Origin: Winslowiella toletana
Lineage (GTDB): Bacteria > Pseudomonadota > Gammaproteobacteria > Enterobacterales > Enterobacteriaceae
Assembly: GCF_032164335.1 (NCBI RefSeq)
Contig: NZ_CP134152.1
Span: 2,976,001-3,040,000 of the forward strand
Reading direction: 5' to 3'
DNA: 64,000 bases
Position numbers and translations under genes: made by a program. Below the pieces are notes generated by a model, which was not told where the DNA came from, made no database searches, and saw nothing but the letters and a program-made list of their open reading frames with translations. Shown here in pieces: positions 43,968-53,520 of this stretch; the first letter of the stretch is position 1; each line of letters starts with the position of its first letter.

Positions 43968-44128
43968 GCTTGCTGGCTTTCACAATAGTAATGGGTTGCA
44001 AGCGTGTCACAGGTAATCGATGACGTAACTCAGAATGAACTGACGTTGATGATTTCGCTATCCAATCACCAACGCAGGAATACCCACTGCCTTACAACTT
44101 CGCATTAATAGCTTAAGCCGGGATAAAA

Positions 44129-44815
44129 TCACTTCCCTCTTAAGCGACGGGATAATTTTTTTAATTTTTCTTTTGTCGAGATCAAATGAAAAACAACGCC
44201 TTTACCAGAAAAGTTTATACCATACTTATTTCTGAGAGTGTAAATGTCGTTTGCCTGGCAAATCTTCAGACTTCCTTTGAAGGATAAATCGATAACTTTT
44301 ATTTCATCATTTCTGGTTTGAATAAAATTCTCCGGATGAATGTCATTGGATGCCAGACCAACCTGATGCAGGTCAGTAATGCATTGCTTCACACGGTAAG
44401 AATTTTCTCGGTCAATAGCTTTCAGCGGAGTGCCCTCAATGTATTCATACAGAGCATAGACGTCTACGCATTGTCTGAACTTCACTTTCTCGGCCACGTA
44501 ATAGAGTTGTGGAGTGCAGGCACGCTGGTCTTTCCTCAGGCTGTACAGCTTCTTCATTAATCTTGAATAGAATGAACCAAATATAATACTCTGAATCCTT
44601 TTCTCCAGGCGCAAATCTATTTCTTTGTCATTTTTTAAGATGAATTTTTTCGAGTTAAACTCAATCAGTTCCACAGTACGAAGCTCATGACCGCTATTGA
44701 GTCTTGCCCCCTGAATTTCATTATTAAAGTACTTGTGCATCAACGCACTGATATCCATGTTCGATTCATTTATATAAATCGAGTATCCGTTTACTTTTCG
44801 TTTAGATATGGGCAT
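44129..44815 (-). CDS. WaaY/RfaY-like lipopolysaccharide kinase, orphan
   Basis: A 228-aa protein kinase-like fold. Visible motifs are ALYEYIEGTPL (hinge), ASNDIHPENFI (catalytic loop with Asp and Asn) and IKVIDLSFKGS (metal-binding Asp), all in the order found in the heptose kinase WaaY/RfaY. In enterobacteria WaaY phosphorylates heptose II of the LPS inner core. Here it lies alone, away from any waa genes. It is AT-rich and sits beside tRNA-Asn, which suggests horizontal acquisition. A different sugar or lipid substrate is possible. Confidence 0.75.
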   Translation of the reverse strand: MPISKRKVNGYSIYINESNMDISALMHKYFNNEIQGARLNSGHELRTVELIEFNSKKFILKNDKEIDLRLEKRIQSIIFGSFYSRLMKKLYSLRKDQRACTPQLYYVAEKVKFRQCVDVYALYEYIEGTPLKAIDRENSYRVKQCITDLHQVGLASNDIHPENFIQTRNDEIKVIDLSFKGSLKICQANDIYTLRNKYGINFSGKGVVFHLISTKEKLKKLSRRLRGK

Positions 44816-45158
44816 TGCTTTACCTGTATATCATGCTAAACCCTCTTCTCCCGCCGAATATTCATACAAATATCTGCGCAGATGTGGTTTTTCACATCAC
44901 GTTGCTGTGTTTTGAGTTGGGCTGAATTTAAATAAAGAGTAGCTGATGAGGTCATTATTGTTGAACATTTGATGCTTAATTATTCGGTATTAATGAATCA
45001 GGTATTTCCGCTTTCTTAATCGCAGAGTCATTGACGGTTTCTTAAGCTCTGCCTGACACAATACGTTATGCGGTAAGCAAAAGCAGATCTGGCGAACAGA
45101 ACACCCGAACACCCGAACACCCGGCGATTGTAATCAAAAAATAAATATCGTATAACAA
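44816..45158. other. AT-rich intergenic region with a short tandem repeat
   Basis: No gene is supportable. Three copies of the 8-mer AACACCCG lie in tandem at 45100-45123, just before the TPP riboswitch. The region must contain the promoter of the thiamine operon and of the kinase gene. A plausible TATCGTATAA stretch at 45147-45154 could be the -10 region for the riboswitch transcript. Confidence 0.45.
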
Positions 45159-45246
45159 GCGACTCCGAGGGGTGTCCTGTAATGGGCTGAGATGGCGTAA
45201 GCCGAACCCTTTGAACCTGATCTGGGTCATGCCAGCGAAGGGACGG
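45159..45246 (+). promoter_or_regulatory. TPP riboswitch (THI element)
   Basis: The conserved blocks GGGCTGAGATGG, ACCCTTTGAACCTGATCTGG and ATGCCAGCGAAGGGA are present in the correct order after a GGGGTG helix. These are the thiamine pyrophosphate-binding core. The element lies 65 bp before tenA. A GGATCTCC stretch before the GGAGG ribosome-binding site could pair with it, so control is probably at translation. Confidence 0.95.
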
Positions 45247-45311
45247 GTTGGTAGTCTGCACTTGCCATTCAGCTCATCGCGCCCGGATCTCCACACACTT
45301 TTGGAGGTCCC

Positions 45312-46013
45312 ATGTTAACCACCATGTTCGATACCGGTCTCTACGGACGACTGCGCCAGCAGGCAGGCAGCCACTGGCAGAACTATGTTGCACATCCCTT
45401 TATCCAGCAACTGGCCGTCGGTACGCTGGACCAGAGCGCTTTTCGTCGCTATCTGACGCAGGATTATCTGTTTCTGATCCACTTCGCCCGCGCTTACGCC
45501 CTGCTGGTATACAAAATGCGCACCCTGCCCGATATTCGCGCCGCCAGCGCATCTCTGAATGCCATCGTGTCGGAGTTGCCGCTACACGTCGGCTATTGCG
45601 CTGAATGGGGCCTTCGCGAAGCAGAAATGGCCGCACAACCCGAAGCGATGGAAACCATCAATTACACCCGCTATGTGCTGGATATCGGCCAGTCTGGCGA
45701 TGCGCTTGAGCTGCTGGTGGCGCTGATGCCCTGCGTTGCGGGTTATGCCGAAATTGGTCTGCGTCTGTTGGACGATCCGAAGACGGTAATGGAGGGAAAT
45801 CCTTATGCCCGCTGGATGCAAAACTATGGTGATAGCGACTATCTGGCGGGAGTACAGCGCGCGCTTGATCTGCTGGAGCGCACTGGTCAACAGCGTGGTG
45901 CGGCAAGCCGCTTCAGTAGTTTATCGACTATCTTTACCACCGCGACCCAGCTTGAAGCAGCATTCTGGCAAATGGGGCTAAATGCAACGGCAGATCGGGT
46001 TAATACGCGATGA
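45312..46013 (+). CDS. tenA: Thiaminase II / aminopyrimidine aminohydrolase TenA
   Basis: A 233-aa TenA-family enzyme. LTQDYLFLIHFARAYALLVY and LMPCVAGYAEIG with the catalytic cysteine (about residue 142) and the C-terminal FTTATQLEAAFW are typical. TenA salvages the pyrimidine half of degraded thiamine by hydrolysing aminomethyl-pyrimidine to HMP. It starts after TTGGAGGTCCC; an in-frame ATG four codons later is also possible. It overlaps the next gene by 4 bp. Confidence 0.94.
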   Translation: MLTTMFDTGLYGRLRQQAGSHWQNYVAHPFIQQLAVGTLDQSAFRRYLTQDYLFLIHFARAYALLVYKMRTLPDIRAASASLNAIVSELPLHVGYCAEWGLREAEMAAQPEAMETINYTRYVLDIGQSGDALELLVALMPCVAGYAEIGLRLLDDPKTVMEGNPYARWMQNYGDSDYLAGVQRALDLLERTGQQRGAASRFSSLSTIFTTATQLEAAFWQMGLNATADRVNTR

Positions 46014-46750
46014 AAACATCCGTTCCCGCGCCACCCGGTATTCAGGTGCGCAACCTGTCGCTACATTTTGGCCAGCAGCTGATTTTCAATTCGCTCAGTT
46101 TTGATATCGACAGCGGCAGTTTTGTTGCCTTGCTCGGCCCCAGCGGCGTGGGTAAAACCAGCCTGTTGAGGATTATTGCCGGGCTGGCACAACAAAGCTC
46201 CGGTACGGTATGCGGCAGCGACGGGCAACCGCTGACCGGCCGTATTGCATGGATGGGTCAGCAGGATCTGCTCTATCCATGGCTGACGGTAAGTGAAAAT
46301 ATTGCGCTGGCCGCGCGCCTGCGCGGTGAAAAAGTCGACTCGGCCTGGGTCGACTTTCTGCTGGAACGTGTCGGACTGGCCGGAAAGCAGGCTCTGTTGC
46401 CAGCCGCACTGTCGGGCGGCATGCGTCAGCGGGTTGCCATCGCCCGTACGCTGTATCAACGTCAGCCGATTGTGCTGATGGATGAACCCTTTTCTGCTCT
46501 CGATACCCTTACCCGCGCCAAAATCCAGGCACTGGCGGCTGAACTGCTGGCCGATCATACCGTGCTGCTGATTACTCACGATCCGATGGAGGCCTGTCGT
46601 CTCAGCCACCGTCTGATGACGCTTTCCGGCCAGCCGGCGCAGATTGACACTACGCTGATGGTTGCCGGAACGCCGCCGCGCGCGCCCGACGATCCTCACC
46701 TTTTGCACAGCCAGGGAAAATTATTACAGCAACTGGTCAGAGAAGCATGA
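46010..46750 (+). CDS. thiZ: ABC transporter ATP-binding protein, thiamine-precursor uptake
   Basis: A 246-aa ABC ATPase. Walker A GPSGVGKTSLLR, Q-loop MGQQDLLYPW, signature LSGGMRQRVAIARTL and Walker B IVLMDEPFSALD are intact. It belongs to the nitrate/taurine/pyrimidine-precursor subgroup. Together with the following permease and binding protein it forms a ThiXYZ-type importer of formylaminopyrimidine, as judged by the riboswitch and TenA. It overlaps both neighbours by 4 bp. Confidence 0.92.
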   Translation: MKTSVPAPPGIQVRNLSLHFGQQLIFNSLSFDIDSGSFVALLGPSGVGKTSLLRIIAGLAQQSSGTVCGSDGQPLTGRIAWMGQQDLLYPWLTVSENIALAARLRGEKVDSAWVDFLLERVGLAGKQALLPAALSGGMRQRVAIARTLYQRQPIVLMDEPFSALDTLTRAKIQALAAELLADHTVLLITHDPMEACRLSHRLMTLSGQPAQIDTTLMVAGTPPRAPDDPHLLHSQGKLLQQLVREA

Positions 46751-47490
46751 AGGGGCTGACGGTTTTCGCCGGTTTTATTCTGCTGTGGTGGCTGATCACT
46801 TTTACTGATATCCCCGCCTTTCTGCTGCCATCACCGCTGGCGGTTGCGCTGGCGCTGTGGAACGGCCACGCTTTTTTACTGCACCACACGCTGATTACCG
46901 CGGCAGAAATGCTAAGCGGCCTGCTGCTGGGCGTTCTGCTTGGCGCAATGCTGGCACTGGCGATGACTTTTTCTTCGTGGCTGCAACGCTGGCTGATGCC
47001 GGTGGTGGTGACCAGCCAGGCAATACCGGTGTTTGCGCTGGCCCCGCTACTGGTGCTGTGGTTCGGCTTTGGCATCAGCGCCAAAGTGGCGATGGCGGTA
47101 CTGGTGATCTTCTTTCCGGTGGTTTCAACCTTTTTCGACGGCCTGCGTCAGGTGAATAACGATTATCTCGACCTCGCTCGCACCATGGGCGCGTCACGCT
47201 GGGCGCAGCTGCGCCATGTGCGGCTGATGGCTGCACTACCGGCTTTTGGCTCCGGGCTACGCATGGCGGCGGCCGTCGCGCCGATCGGCGCAATTATTGG
47301 TGAATGGGTCGGATCGGCGGAAGGTCTGGGCTATCTGATGCTGAATGCCAATGCGCGCATGCAAACCGATCTCTGTTTTGCTGCACTGTTTATCCTGGTG
47401 GTAATGACCGTCTCGCTGTGGAAAACGGTGGATATCCTGATTCGTCGCCTGATTCGCTGGGCGCCAGAAAATCTTTCACAATCAAAATAA
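46747..47490 (+). CDS. thiX: ABC transporter permease, thiamine-precursor uptake
   Basis: A 247-aa permease with about six spans. The EAA loop is visible as ARTMGASRWAQLRHVRLMAA, and the segment AAVAPIGAIIGEWVGSAEGL fits the BPD-type permeases for taurine/nitrate/HMP precursors. It pairs with the ATPase upstream (4-bp overlap) and the binding protein downstream. Confidence 0.92.
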   Translation: MKGLTVFAGFILLWWLITFTDIPAFLLPSPLAVALALWNGHAFLLHHTLITAAEMLSGLLLGVLLGAMLALAMTFSSWLQRWLMPVVVTSQAIPVFALAPLLVLWFGFGISAKVAMAVLVIFFPVVSTFFDGLRQVNNDYLDLARTMGASRWAQLRHVRLMAALPAFGSGLRMAAAVAPIGAIIGEWVGSAEGLGYLMLNANARMQTDLCFAALFILVVMTVSLWKTVDILIRRLIRWAPENLSQSK

Positions 47491-47501
47491 AAGGCCCCGT
47501 G

Positions 47502-48434
47502 ATGAAAAAAAGCTTATTTGCGCTGATGCTCAGCGCCGTGATGGCAACTCAAGCCACTGCTGCTGAGAAAATTACGCTGGTACTCGACTGGTATATCAAT
47601 CCCGATCACGCGCCGATTATCGTCGCTGAGCAAATGGGTGCCTTCAAACAACACGGGCTGGAAGTCAGAATTGTGCCGCCTTCCGACCCGGCGCTGCCGC
47701 CGCGGCTGGTCGCGGCCGGACAAGCCGATCTCGCCATTACTTACCAGCCACAGCTGCATTTTTTCGCCGATCAGGGTTTACCGTTAGTGCGCGTCGGCAC
47801 CTTAATCAACACGCCGCTGAATACCTTGATTACGCTGGATAAAAGCATCAGTACGCCGGGAGATTTGAAAGGGAAGAAAGTGGGTTTCTCCGTCAGCGGT
47901 ATCGAAGAAGCCACCGTTGCCACCATGCTGCGCCATGAAAAACTCAAGGCGGATGAGATTAAATTGATCAATGTTAATTTCCAGCTGACCAGCGCGTTAA
48001 TGGCAGGCCAGGTTGATGCGATTATTGGCGGTTATCGCAATATTGAAGCGCTGGAACTGGCGCTACATGGAAAAGAACCGGTGGTGTTTAATGTCGAGGA
48101 TTATGGCGTTCCGGCTTACGACGAGCTGATTATTGTTGCCAATAAAAACGCTGTTAATCAGCCAAAAATCAAAAAATTCCTCGCGGCACTGAAGCAAGGT
48201 AATGAATACCTGCAAGCGCATCCCGAGGAGAGCTGGAACCATTTCGCCGCCAGCCACGCAGAACTGAATACCGAACTGAACCGGCTGGCATGGCAAAAAA
48301 CTTTGCCGCTGTTTGCCAGCGATCCGGCAACGCTCGACAGCGCGCGCTACCAGGCCTATGAGCAGTTTTTGTTTGATAATAAACTGATCAAAAAAATCAC
48401 CCCGGTTAGCGAATATGCGATTGAACTGAAGTGA
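47502..48434 (+). CDS. thiY: ABC transporter substrate-binding protein, thiamine-precursor uptake
   Basis: A 310-aa periplasmic protein with a signal peptide (about residues 1-20, ending ATAA) and an NMT1/ThiY-like domain: ITLVLDWYINPDHAPIIVAE and QADLAITYQPQL are typical of pyrimidine-precursor binding proteins. The ATG at 47502 follows AAAGGCCCC; the longer frame lies inside the permease gene. The riboswitch upstream supports a thiamine-related ligand such as formylaminopyrimidine. Confidence 0.92.
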   Translation: MKKSLFALMLSAVMATQATAAEKITLVLDWYINPDHAPIIVAEQMGAFKQHGLEVRIVPPSDPALPPRLVAAGQADLAITYQPQLHFFADQGLPLVRVGTLINTPLNTLITLDKSISTPGDLKGKKVGFSVSGIEEATVATMLRHEKLKADEIKLINVNFQLTSALMAGQVDAIIGGYRNIEALELALHGKEPVVFNVEDYGVPAYDELIIVANKNAVNQPKIKKFLAALKQGNEYLQAHPEESWNHFAASHAELNTELNRLAWQKTLPLFASDPATLDSARYQAYEQFLFDNKLIKKITPVSEYAIELK

Positions 48435-48440
48435 GATTAA

Positions 48441-48460
48441 GCCGGGGAAAAATCCCCGGC
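48441..48460. terminator. Hairpin between thiY and the alcohol dehydrogenase
   Basis: A GCCGGGGA-AAAA-TCCCCGGC stem separates two converging genes. It has no long T tail on either side, so efficiency is uncertain. Confidence 0.55.
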
Positions 48461-48469
48461 TCCGCCAAC

Positions 48470-49519
48470 TTACCAGTCGGTTTTATTGATATCGATGACA
48501 AAACGGTACTTTACGTCGCCTTTCAGCATGCGGGCGAAGGCATCTTCAATCTGATTGCCGTTAATCAGTTCAATATCCGCAGTGATATTGTGCTGACCGC
48601 AGAAATCCAGCACTTCCTGCGTTTCGCGGATACTGCCGATTGAGGTTCCGCTGATACTCAGACGACGGAACACCATTGGCGTAACGTCCGGTGCCGGATG
48701 GCGGCCGTCCGGAATTCCCACCAGCACCAGGTGACCGTTAGTTTTAAGCGTACTCAGGTAAGCATCCAGATCGTGTGGTGCCGCCACGCAATCGAGAATC
48801 AGATCCAGCTTGTTTGCCGCATCGGCCATCTGCTGCGCATCGGTCGATACCACCACGGATTTCGCGCCCAGACGCAACGCGTCCTCACCTTTCCGTGGAG
48901 AAGTGGTAAATAGCGTAACCTCAGCCCCTAACGCGCTGGCCAGTTTTACCGCCATATGCCCCAGACCACCGAGCCCAACCACGCCAACTTTATCACCCGC
49001 TTTGACCTGCCAGTGACGCAGCGGTGACCAGACGGTGACACCAGCACACAGCAGCGGAGCCACGCCGCTCAGCTCAAGATTTTCCGGTACTGAAACCACG
49101 AACTTGCTGTCGACCACGATACCTTCCGCGTAACCCCCCCAGGTGGTGGTGCCGGTATAGCGATCTTTGCCATTATAGGTTGGAGTAAAACCTGCTTCGC
49201 AATACTGCTCTTCCGCGCCAGCGCAGGCCGCGCAGTGGCCACAGGAGTCTACCATCACGCCAACGCCGACCAGATCGCCCGCCTTAAAGCGGCTGACGCG
49301 ATCACCGGTTTCCCGCACCCGACCAACAATCTCATGGCCCGGCAGCATCGGATACTGGCTCACGCCCCACTCATTGCGCGCCAGATGCAGATCTGAATGG
49401 CAGACGCCACAGTAAAGAATGTCGATGCGAACGTCATCAGGTTGAACTTCACGCGCGTCAACGACAGCCGGCGCCAGCGGTAAATGCGCCGCGCTGGCAA
49501 CAATGCCTTTAATTTTCAT
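48470..49519 (-). CDS. Zinc-dependent alcohol dehydrogenase / aldehyde reductase, YahK-like
   Basis: A 349-aa medium-chain dehydrogenase. Catalytic zinc ligands are in LYCGVCHSDLH and LPGHEIVG, the structural zinc cluster in CGHCAACAGAEEQYC, and the NADP-binding loop in VVGLGGLGHMAVKL. The closest type is the YahK/cinnamyl-alcohol-dehydrogenase-like group that reduces aldehydes with NADPH. It is divergent from an HxlR regulator, which probably controls it in response to reactive aldehydes or quinones. Confidence 0.92.
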   Translation of the reverse strand: MKIKGIVASAAHLPLAPAVVDAREVQPDDVRIDILYCGVCHSDLHLARNEWGVSQYPMLPGHEIVGRVRETGDRVSRFKAGDLVGVGVMVDSCGHCAACAGAEEQYCEAGFTPTYNGKDRYTGTTTWGGYAEGIVVDSKFVVSVPENLELSGVAPLLCAGVTVWSPLRHWQVKAGDKVGVVGLGGLGHMAVKLASALGAEVTLFTTSPRKGEDALRLGAKSVVVSTDAQQMADAANKLDLILDCVAAPHDLDAYLSTLKTNGHLVLVGIPDGRHPAPDVTPMVFRRLSISGTSIGSIRETQEVLDFCGQHNITADIELINGNQIEDAFARMLKGDVKYRFVIDINKTDW

Positions 49520-49647
49520 AGGACCATCCAGATTGTGTAGGTTGCAGCTGTTTCACAGGCCATGCCTGAGGGCGGCCACTATAGACAAGCGGGGTTAATA
49601 TTGGTAGTAGTTACTCTTTTGGGACATAGATACCAAAAGGTGACCAT

Positions 49648-50034
49648 ATGCCAGTAATTGTTGATGGCAAAATGAAGTTTTACGCTGATTCCGAACCGCG
49701 TCGTTTGATGGAGTTATTCTCGGTGAAGTGGACCACCATGGTGATCCATGCGCTTTATCACTGGCCGGGTGGAAAGTGTCGCACTGGCGAACTGCAACGC
49801 AGTCTTGATGGTATCTCGAAGAAAATGCTGGTGCAGTCGTTACGGGAAGTCGAGCGGCGTGGGCTGGTACAGCGCCATGTGTTCAGTGTCGTGCCGCCCA
49901 AAGTAGAGTATCAGTTAACTGAACTGGGCAGAGTGTTCGCCGAACCGATCGAACTGATGTACCAATGGGGACTGGAAAATAAGGCGGCACTGGATGCGAT
50001 GGAAGCGGCTTGTCAGCAAAATCAGGGATTGTAG
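49648..50034 (+). CDS. HxlR-family transcriptional regulator
   Basis: A 128-aa winged-helix regulator. The HxlR core is visible as LFSVKWTTMVIHAL, RTGELQRSLDGISKKML and LREVERRGLVQR, with the beta-wing PPKVEYQLTELG. These regulators often sense electrophiles and control a divergent oxidoreductase gene. The 128-bp gap to the dehydrogenase should contain the operator. The usual N-terminal cysteine of HxlR/HypR sensors is absent here. Confidence 0.9.
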   Translation: MPVIVDGKMKFYADSEPRRLMELFSVKWTTMVIHALYHWPGGKCRTGELQRSLDGISKKMLVQSLREVERRGLVQRHVFSVVPPKVEYQLTELGRVFAEPIELMYQWGLENKAALDAMEAACQQNQGL

Positions 50035-50076
50035 CGGCGACGGGCATCGTTTTGACGCTGCCCGGCGCCTGAAGCG

Positions 50077-52440
50077 TTATCTGAATTTCAGCTCGCCCTG
50101 CATATAGAAGGTGCGCGGCTGACCGGCATAAATGCCCTTATTGTTATCGTCATACGCGCGGGTAAAGTACTGATGATCGAAGAGGTTTTTCACGCCAACT
50201 GCCAGATTAAGATTGGCCATTTGCGGGCCAAAGTTGTAGCCAGCACGGGCGCCCCACAGCATAAAGCCCGGAATGCGACCGGTACTGCCGTCGGCACTCT
50301 CTTCGACGGTATTTAGGTTGTCGGCAAACTGGCCTGACTGGTATTCACTGTTGAGGTTAAAGGTCCAGCTACCCGGCGTGTAATCCAGCCCGAGAATGCC
50401 TTTATGCCTCGGTGAGAACGGCACCTGTTTACCTCTCGTTTCACCGCTTTCGCGAATGACTGCGTTGACGTAAGCGTAACTGGCATAGGCTGAGAAATTA
50501 TCCAGCGCCGGAGAGAGCTGTGACAGATCATAACGCAGTTGACTCTCCAGTCCGGAGTGCCGGGTTTTGCCGCGAGCGGTTACGCTGTCGGTCACCTGAT
50601 TCGAATCATACTGATTATCAAAGTTAATCAGAAACAGGCCAACTTCCGCCTGCACACCACCATTATCAAATCGGGTACCCAGTTCCCAGGTGCGCGCTTT
50701 TTCCGGCTCGATATTACCGCTGTTTACCGCTTTACCAATCTGGCTGTATTGCACCGTACCAAATGAACCTTCGGTATTGGCATAGAGATTCCAGGCATCA
50801 TTCAGATGATAAACCACATTCAACGCTGGCAGCGGTGCGTTGTAGCTGATCTCCTGTTTGGTATTTTTGATGTAATTGTTCTGATACGACTGGATATGCT
50901 CGTAGCGTATGCCCGGCGTCACCGTCCAGTTGCCGATATCAATACGGTCATCAACGTACCAGGCGTGCGCCTGCGTGCCGGACTGGGTATCACGATCGTA
51001 CGGACTGCTGCTGGACGGCAGCTGTCCGCTGCTGGCTAAGCTGGTGTAGCGCAACTCATGGGTGGATTCACTGACGTAACGATAGCCGACGCCAACTTCA
51101 TGTGCAGACGCTCCCCAGTTAAAACTCTGGCTGTAGCGAGGTTCAATGCCGCGCACCCAATACTCACGCGGAGACAGCGTGAGATTTTTACCCTGATCGA
51201 GATAGCCACTGCGCAGCGTGTAAGTATAAAAACTCTGAATATTGAATTTATGCTGCTGGTCTGGCTGGAACTGATAGCCGAGGCTGGCCAACTGACGGCG
51301 TCCCCAGAACTCATCGTAAGGACGCGTCGACTGAAAACGGTCAGCATTATAACTGGCGCGCGACAAACCGCCCGGCATTTGCGCCCGGCCTTCGTAGTAT
51401 TGCAACAGGCTATTGAAGCTGTGAACCTCATTTGGCGCATAGCGGGTTTTCAGCATCACATCGTCAATTTTGGTCGAGCTGTGTTCACGCCAGTCGCTAC
51501 CGCGCTTGCCGGAATAGAGTAAGGCCGCGCCGAAGCCATTATCCGCCGTGCCGCCGACCATCAGATTGCCGCTGCCTTTGGGGTGGTTCTGGCTGGAGGA
51601 CGGGGACATTAATCCTGTCATTCCGGCTTCAATACCAAATTCTTCCGGAATGGCGCGGGTAACGAAGTTCACTACCCCACCGACGCTCTGTGGGCCATAA
51701 CGCACCGCACCGCCGCCGCGTACCACATCCACCGCCTCCATATTGCCAAGTGAAACCGGTGCCAGCGAAAGTTGCGGCTGGCCGTACGGAGCAAACGGCA
51801 CCGGAATACCATCCATCAGCACGGTAGAGCGGCTGGCGAGGCGCGGGTTAAGGCCACGAATACCGAAGTTCATCGCCATATCATGGCTGCCGGTACCGTT
51901 ATTTTCCGGTGCATTGACGCCGGGGATACGATTCAGCGCTTCACGCGCAGTGGTCGCGCCAGTTTTAGCAAAATCTGCGCGACGTACCACATCACGTGCG
52001 CCAGCATGCTCGAACACATCGTCTTCACGTGCATCTGCCAGCCAGTCGCCGACCACCGTTAAAGTCTCAGCCGCGGATGATTCCGTTGCTAACGGGGCCA
52101 GGGTAAAACTATTATTACCCAGTGATTTCGCCTGCAAGCCACTGCCTGCCAGCAGGGTATCCAGACCCTCATTAAGGCTGTAATTACCCTGCAGACCGCC
52201 GCTCTGCTTGCCGCGCGTCAGCGAAGCGTCTACCGAGAAGTTAATACCGCTCTGGGTGGCAAACTGATTTAACGCCTGGTCAAGGTTTCCGGCGCTAATA
52301 TGATAAGCAGCCTGCTGCGGTGCCGCGACGACCAGCGCAGGCGTCAGCAACACTGCCGGAACCAGCGCACAGTGAATAGCGATTGTCAGAGGTGTTGTAT
52401 TACAAAAAGCGCGGATCATCCGTGCGCGTGAACTGGACAT
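50077..52440 (-). CDS. fecA: Ferric citrate outer-membrane receptor FecA
   Basis: A 787-aa TonB-dependent receptor. A long signal peptide precedes an N-terminal STN signalling domain (about residues 45-115) that contacts FecR. The TonB box is ETLTVVGDW, then the plug ([38 protein letters not shown]) and the barrel, ending in LKFR. The sequence is nearly collinear with E. coli FecA (774 aa), including the ferric-citrate plug region. It is the third gene after fecI and fecR, with a candidate FecI-dependent promoter just upstream. fecBCDE are not downstream; an HxlR gene is. Confidence 0.96.
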   Translation of the reverse strand: MSSSRARMIRAFCNTTPLTIAIHCALVPAVLLTPALVVAAPQQAAYHISAGNLDQALNQFATQSGINFSVDASLTRGKQSGGLQGNYSLNEGLDTLLAGSGLQAKSLGNNSFTLAPLATESSAAETLTVVGDWLADAREDDVFEHAGARDVVRRADFAKTGATTAREALNRIPGVNAPENNGTGSHDMAMNFGIRGLNPRLASRSTVLMDGIPVPFAPYGQPQLSLAPVSLGNMEAVDVVRGGGAVRYGPQSVGGVVNFVTRAIPEEFGIEAGMTGLMSPSSSQNHPKGSGNLMVGGTADNGFGAALLYSGKRGSDWREHSSTKIDDVMLKTRYAPNEVHSFNSLLQYYEGRAQMPGGLSRASYNADRFQSTRPYDEFWGRRQLASLGYQFQPDQQHKFNIQSFYTYTLRSGYLDQGKNLTLSPREYWVRGIEPRYSQSFNWGASAHEVGVGYRYVSESTHELRYTSLASSGQLPSSSSPYDRDTQSGTQAHAWYVDDRIDIGNWTVTPGIRYEHIQSYQNNYIKNTKQEISYNAPLPALNVVYHLNDAWNLYANTEGSFGTVQYSQIGKAVNSGNIEPEKARTWELGTRFDNGGVQAEVGLFLINFDNQYDSNQVTDSVTARGKTRHSGLESQLRYDLSQLSPALDNFSAYASYAYVNAVIRESGETRGKQVPFSPRHKGILGLDYTPGSWTFNLNSEYQSGQFADNLNTVEESADGSTGRIPGFMLWGARAGYNFGPQMANLNLAVGVKNLFDHQYFTRAYDDNNKGIYAGQPRTFYMQGELKFR

Positions 52441-52490
52441 ACCATCTCCAAATTGAGTTATTTTTTTGCTGTATTACTCAGGAGTCGGAT

Positions 52491-52509
52491 GAGAATTAAA
52501 AAGGGACAA
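52491..52509 (-). promoter_or_regulatory. Candidate FecI-dependent promoter of fecA
   Basis: On the minus strand TTGTCCCTTTTTAA resembles the E. coli fecA -10 region TTGTCCTTTTTA, as I remember it. It lies about 50 bp upstream of the fecA start. The -35 element is less clear. Confidence 0.45.
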
Positions 52510-52549
52510 CCGGTCAGAGGTTTTTTTTAATGTTTCAGGAAAAAACGTT

Positions 52550-53515
52550 TCAGGCCGCGACCACTTTGATCCAGTAACGCGTCATCGACTGAATTTTAAT
52601 CGGCAGCGTCTGAGCCAGAATGGTTAACAACCGGTCGGTGTCATTCAGCAGAAAAGTGCCGCTGACACGCAGGTCGGCGACCGAATCGTCACAGCTCAGA
52701 TGACCATGACGGTAACGGGCAACCTCAGTCAGCACCTCGGCCAGCCGCCAGTCGCTGACGCTTAACAGTCCGCGGGTCCAGTTGCTGCTGACTGCCGGTT
52801 CAATCCGGCTAAAATCGTGCTGGCTAAAGCTTAGCGTTTGTCCGGCCCTGACGATCATCGTCGATTCAGGACGAGCCTGCAGCCGCACTTCTACCGCATG
52901 CCGAATCACCGACAGCTGAGTGCTGTCGCCATTTTCGCGCACCACAAATTCGGTGCCCAGCGCGCGCAGCATGCCCTGCGCGGTTTCTACCAGGAATGGA
53001 CGCGGATGCGTCTGCGTATCAGCGGCGGTAGTAATGCTGACCTCCCCCTGAAGCAGGTGAATAAGTCGTTGCTGCGCGTCGAAACGAATATTCGCTGCAC
53101 TGGCGGTATTCAGCATCAGCTGCGAACCCTCACTCAGGCGCAGCGTTTTAATCTCACCGGTGGCGGTACGAGTATCGGCGCGTAGCCCCTGTCCGGCTGG
53201 CGACTGCCACAATTGCCAGCTGCCGCCGACGCCGAGCAGCAGCAACAGACTTTTCAATACCCGGCGACGGCTAATCTCTGACTGCTGGCGCGCATGATTC
53301 AGCGTCTGGTAGCTTAAGCTGGCTGGCATAGCGTGCAGTTTTCCCTGCAATGCCTCTACCCGCTGCCATGCCCAGCGATGATCTTCATGCTGCTGATACC
53401 AGTGCTGCCATTTCTGGCTTTGCTGCGCTGAAACCTCTCCGGCGCACAGCGTGGCAAACCATTGCGCCGCCATTTTCAGCGCCAGCCGTTGATGCTCGCT
53501 AATTGAAGACGTCAT
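52550..53515 (-). CDS. fecR: FecR, ferric-citrate signalling protein
   Basis: A 321-aa inner-membrane regulator. The N-terminal cytoplasmic part (residues 1-85) binds FecI; a single span lies at about residues 90-107 (RVLKSLLLLLGVGGSWQLW); the periplasmic part has the FecR domain (LSEGSQLMLNTASAANIRFD, LRALGTEFVVRE) and the C-terminal secretin/TonB-short-like region that contacts FecA. The ATG at 53515 (MTSSISEH) fits the family; the open frame extends upstream across fecI in another phase. It lies 5 bp after fecI. Confidence 0.94.
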   Translation of the reverse strand: MTSSISEHQRLALKMAAQWFATLCAGEVSAQQSQKWQHWYQQHEDHRWAWQRVEALQGKLHAMPASLSYQTLNHARQQSEISRRRVLKSLLLLLGVGGSWQLWQSPAGQGLRADTRTATGEIKTLRLSEGSQLMLNTASAANIRFDAQQRLIHLLQGEVSITTAADTQTHPRPFLVETAQGMLRALGTEFVVRENGDSTQLSVIRHAVEVRLQARPESTMIVRAGQTLSFSQHDFSRIEPAVSSNWTRGLLSVSDWRLAEVLTEVARYRHGHLSCDDSVADLRVSGTFLLNDTDRLLTILAQTLPIKIQSMTRYWIKVVAA

Positions 53516-53520
53516 GGCTT

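Noticed and set aside
43968..44128. Transposase or integrase remnant downstream of tRNA-Asn
   Set aside because: Short suggestive stretches only; no frame or inverted repeat could be supported.
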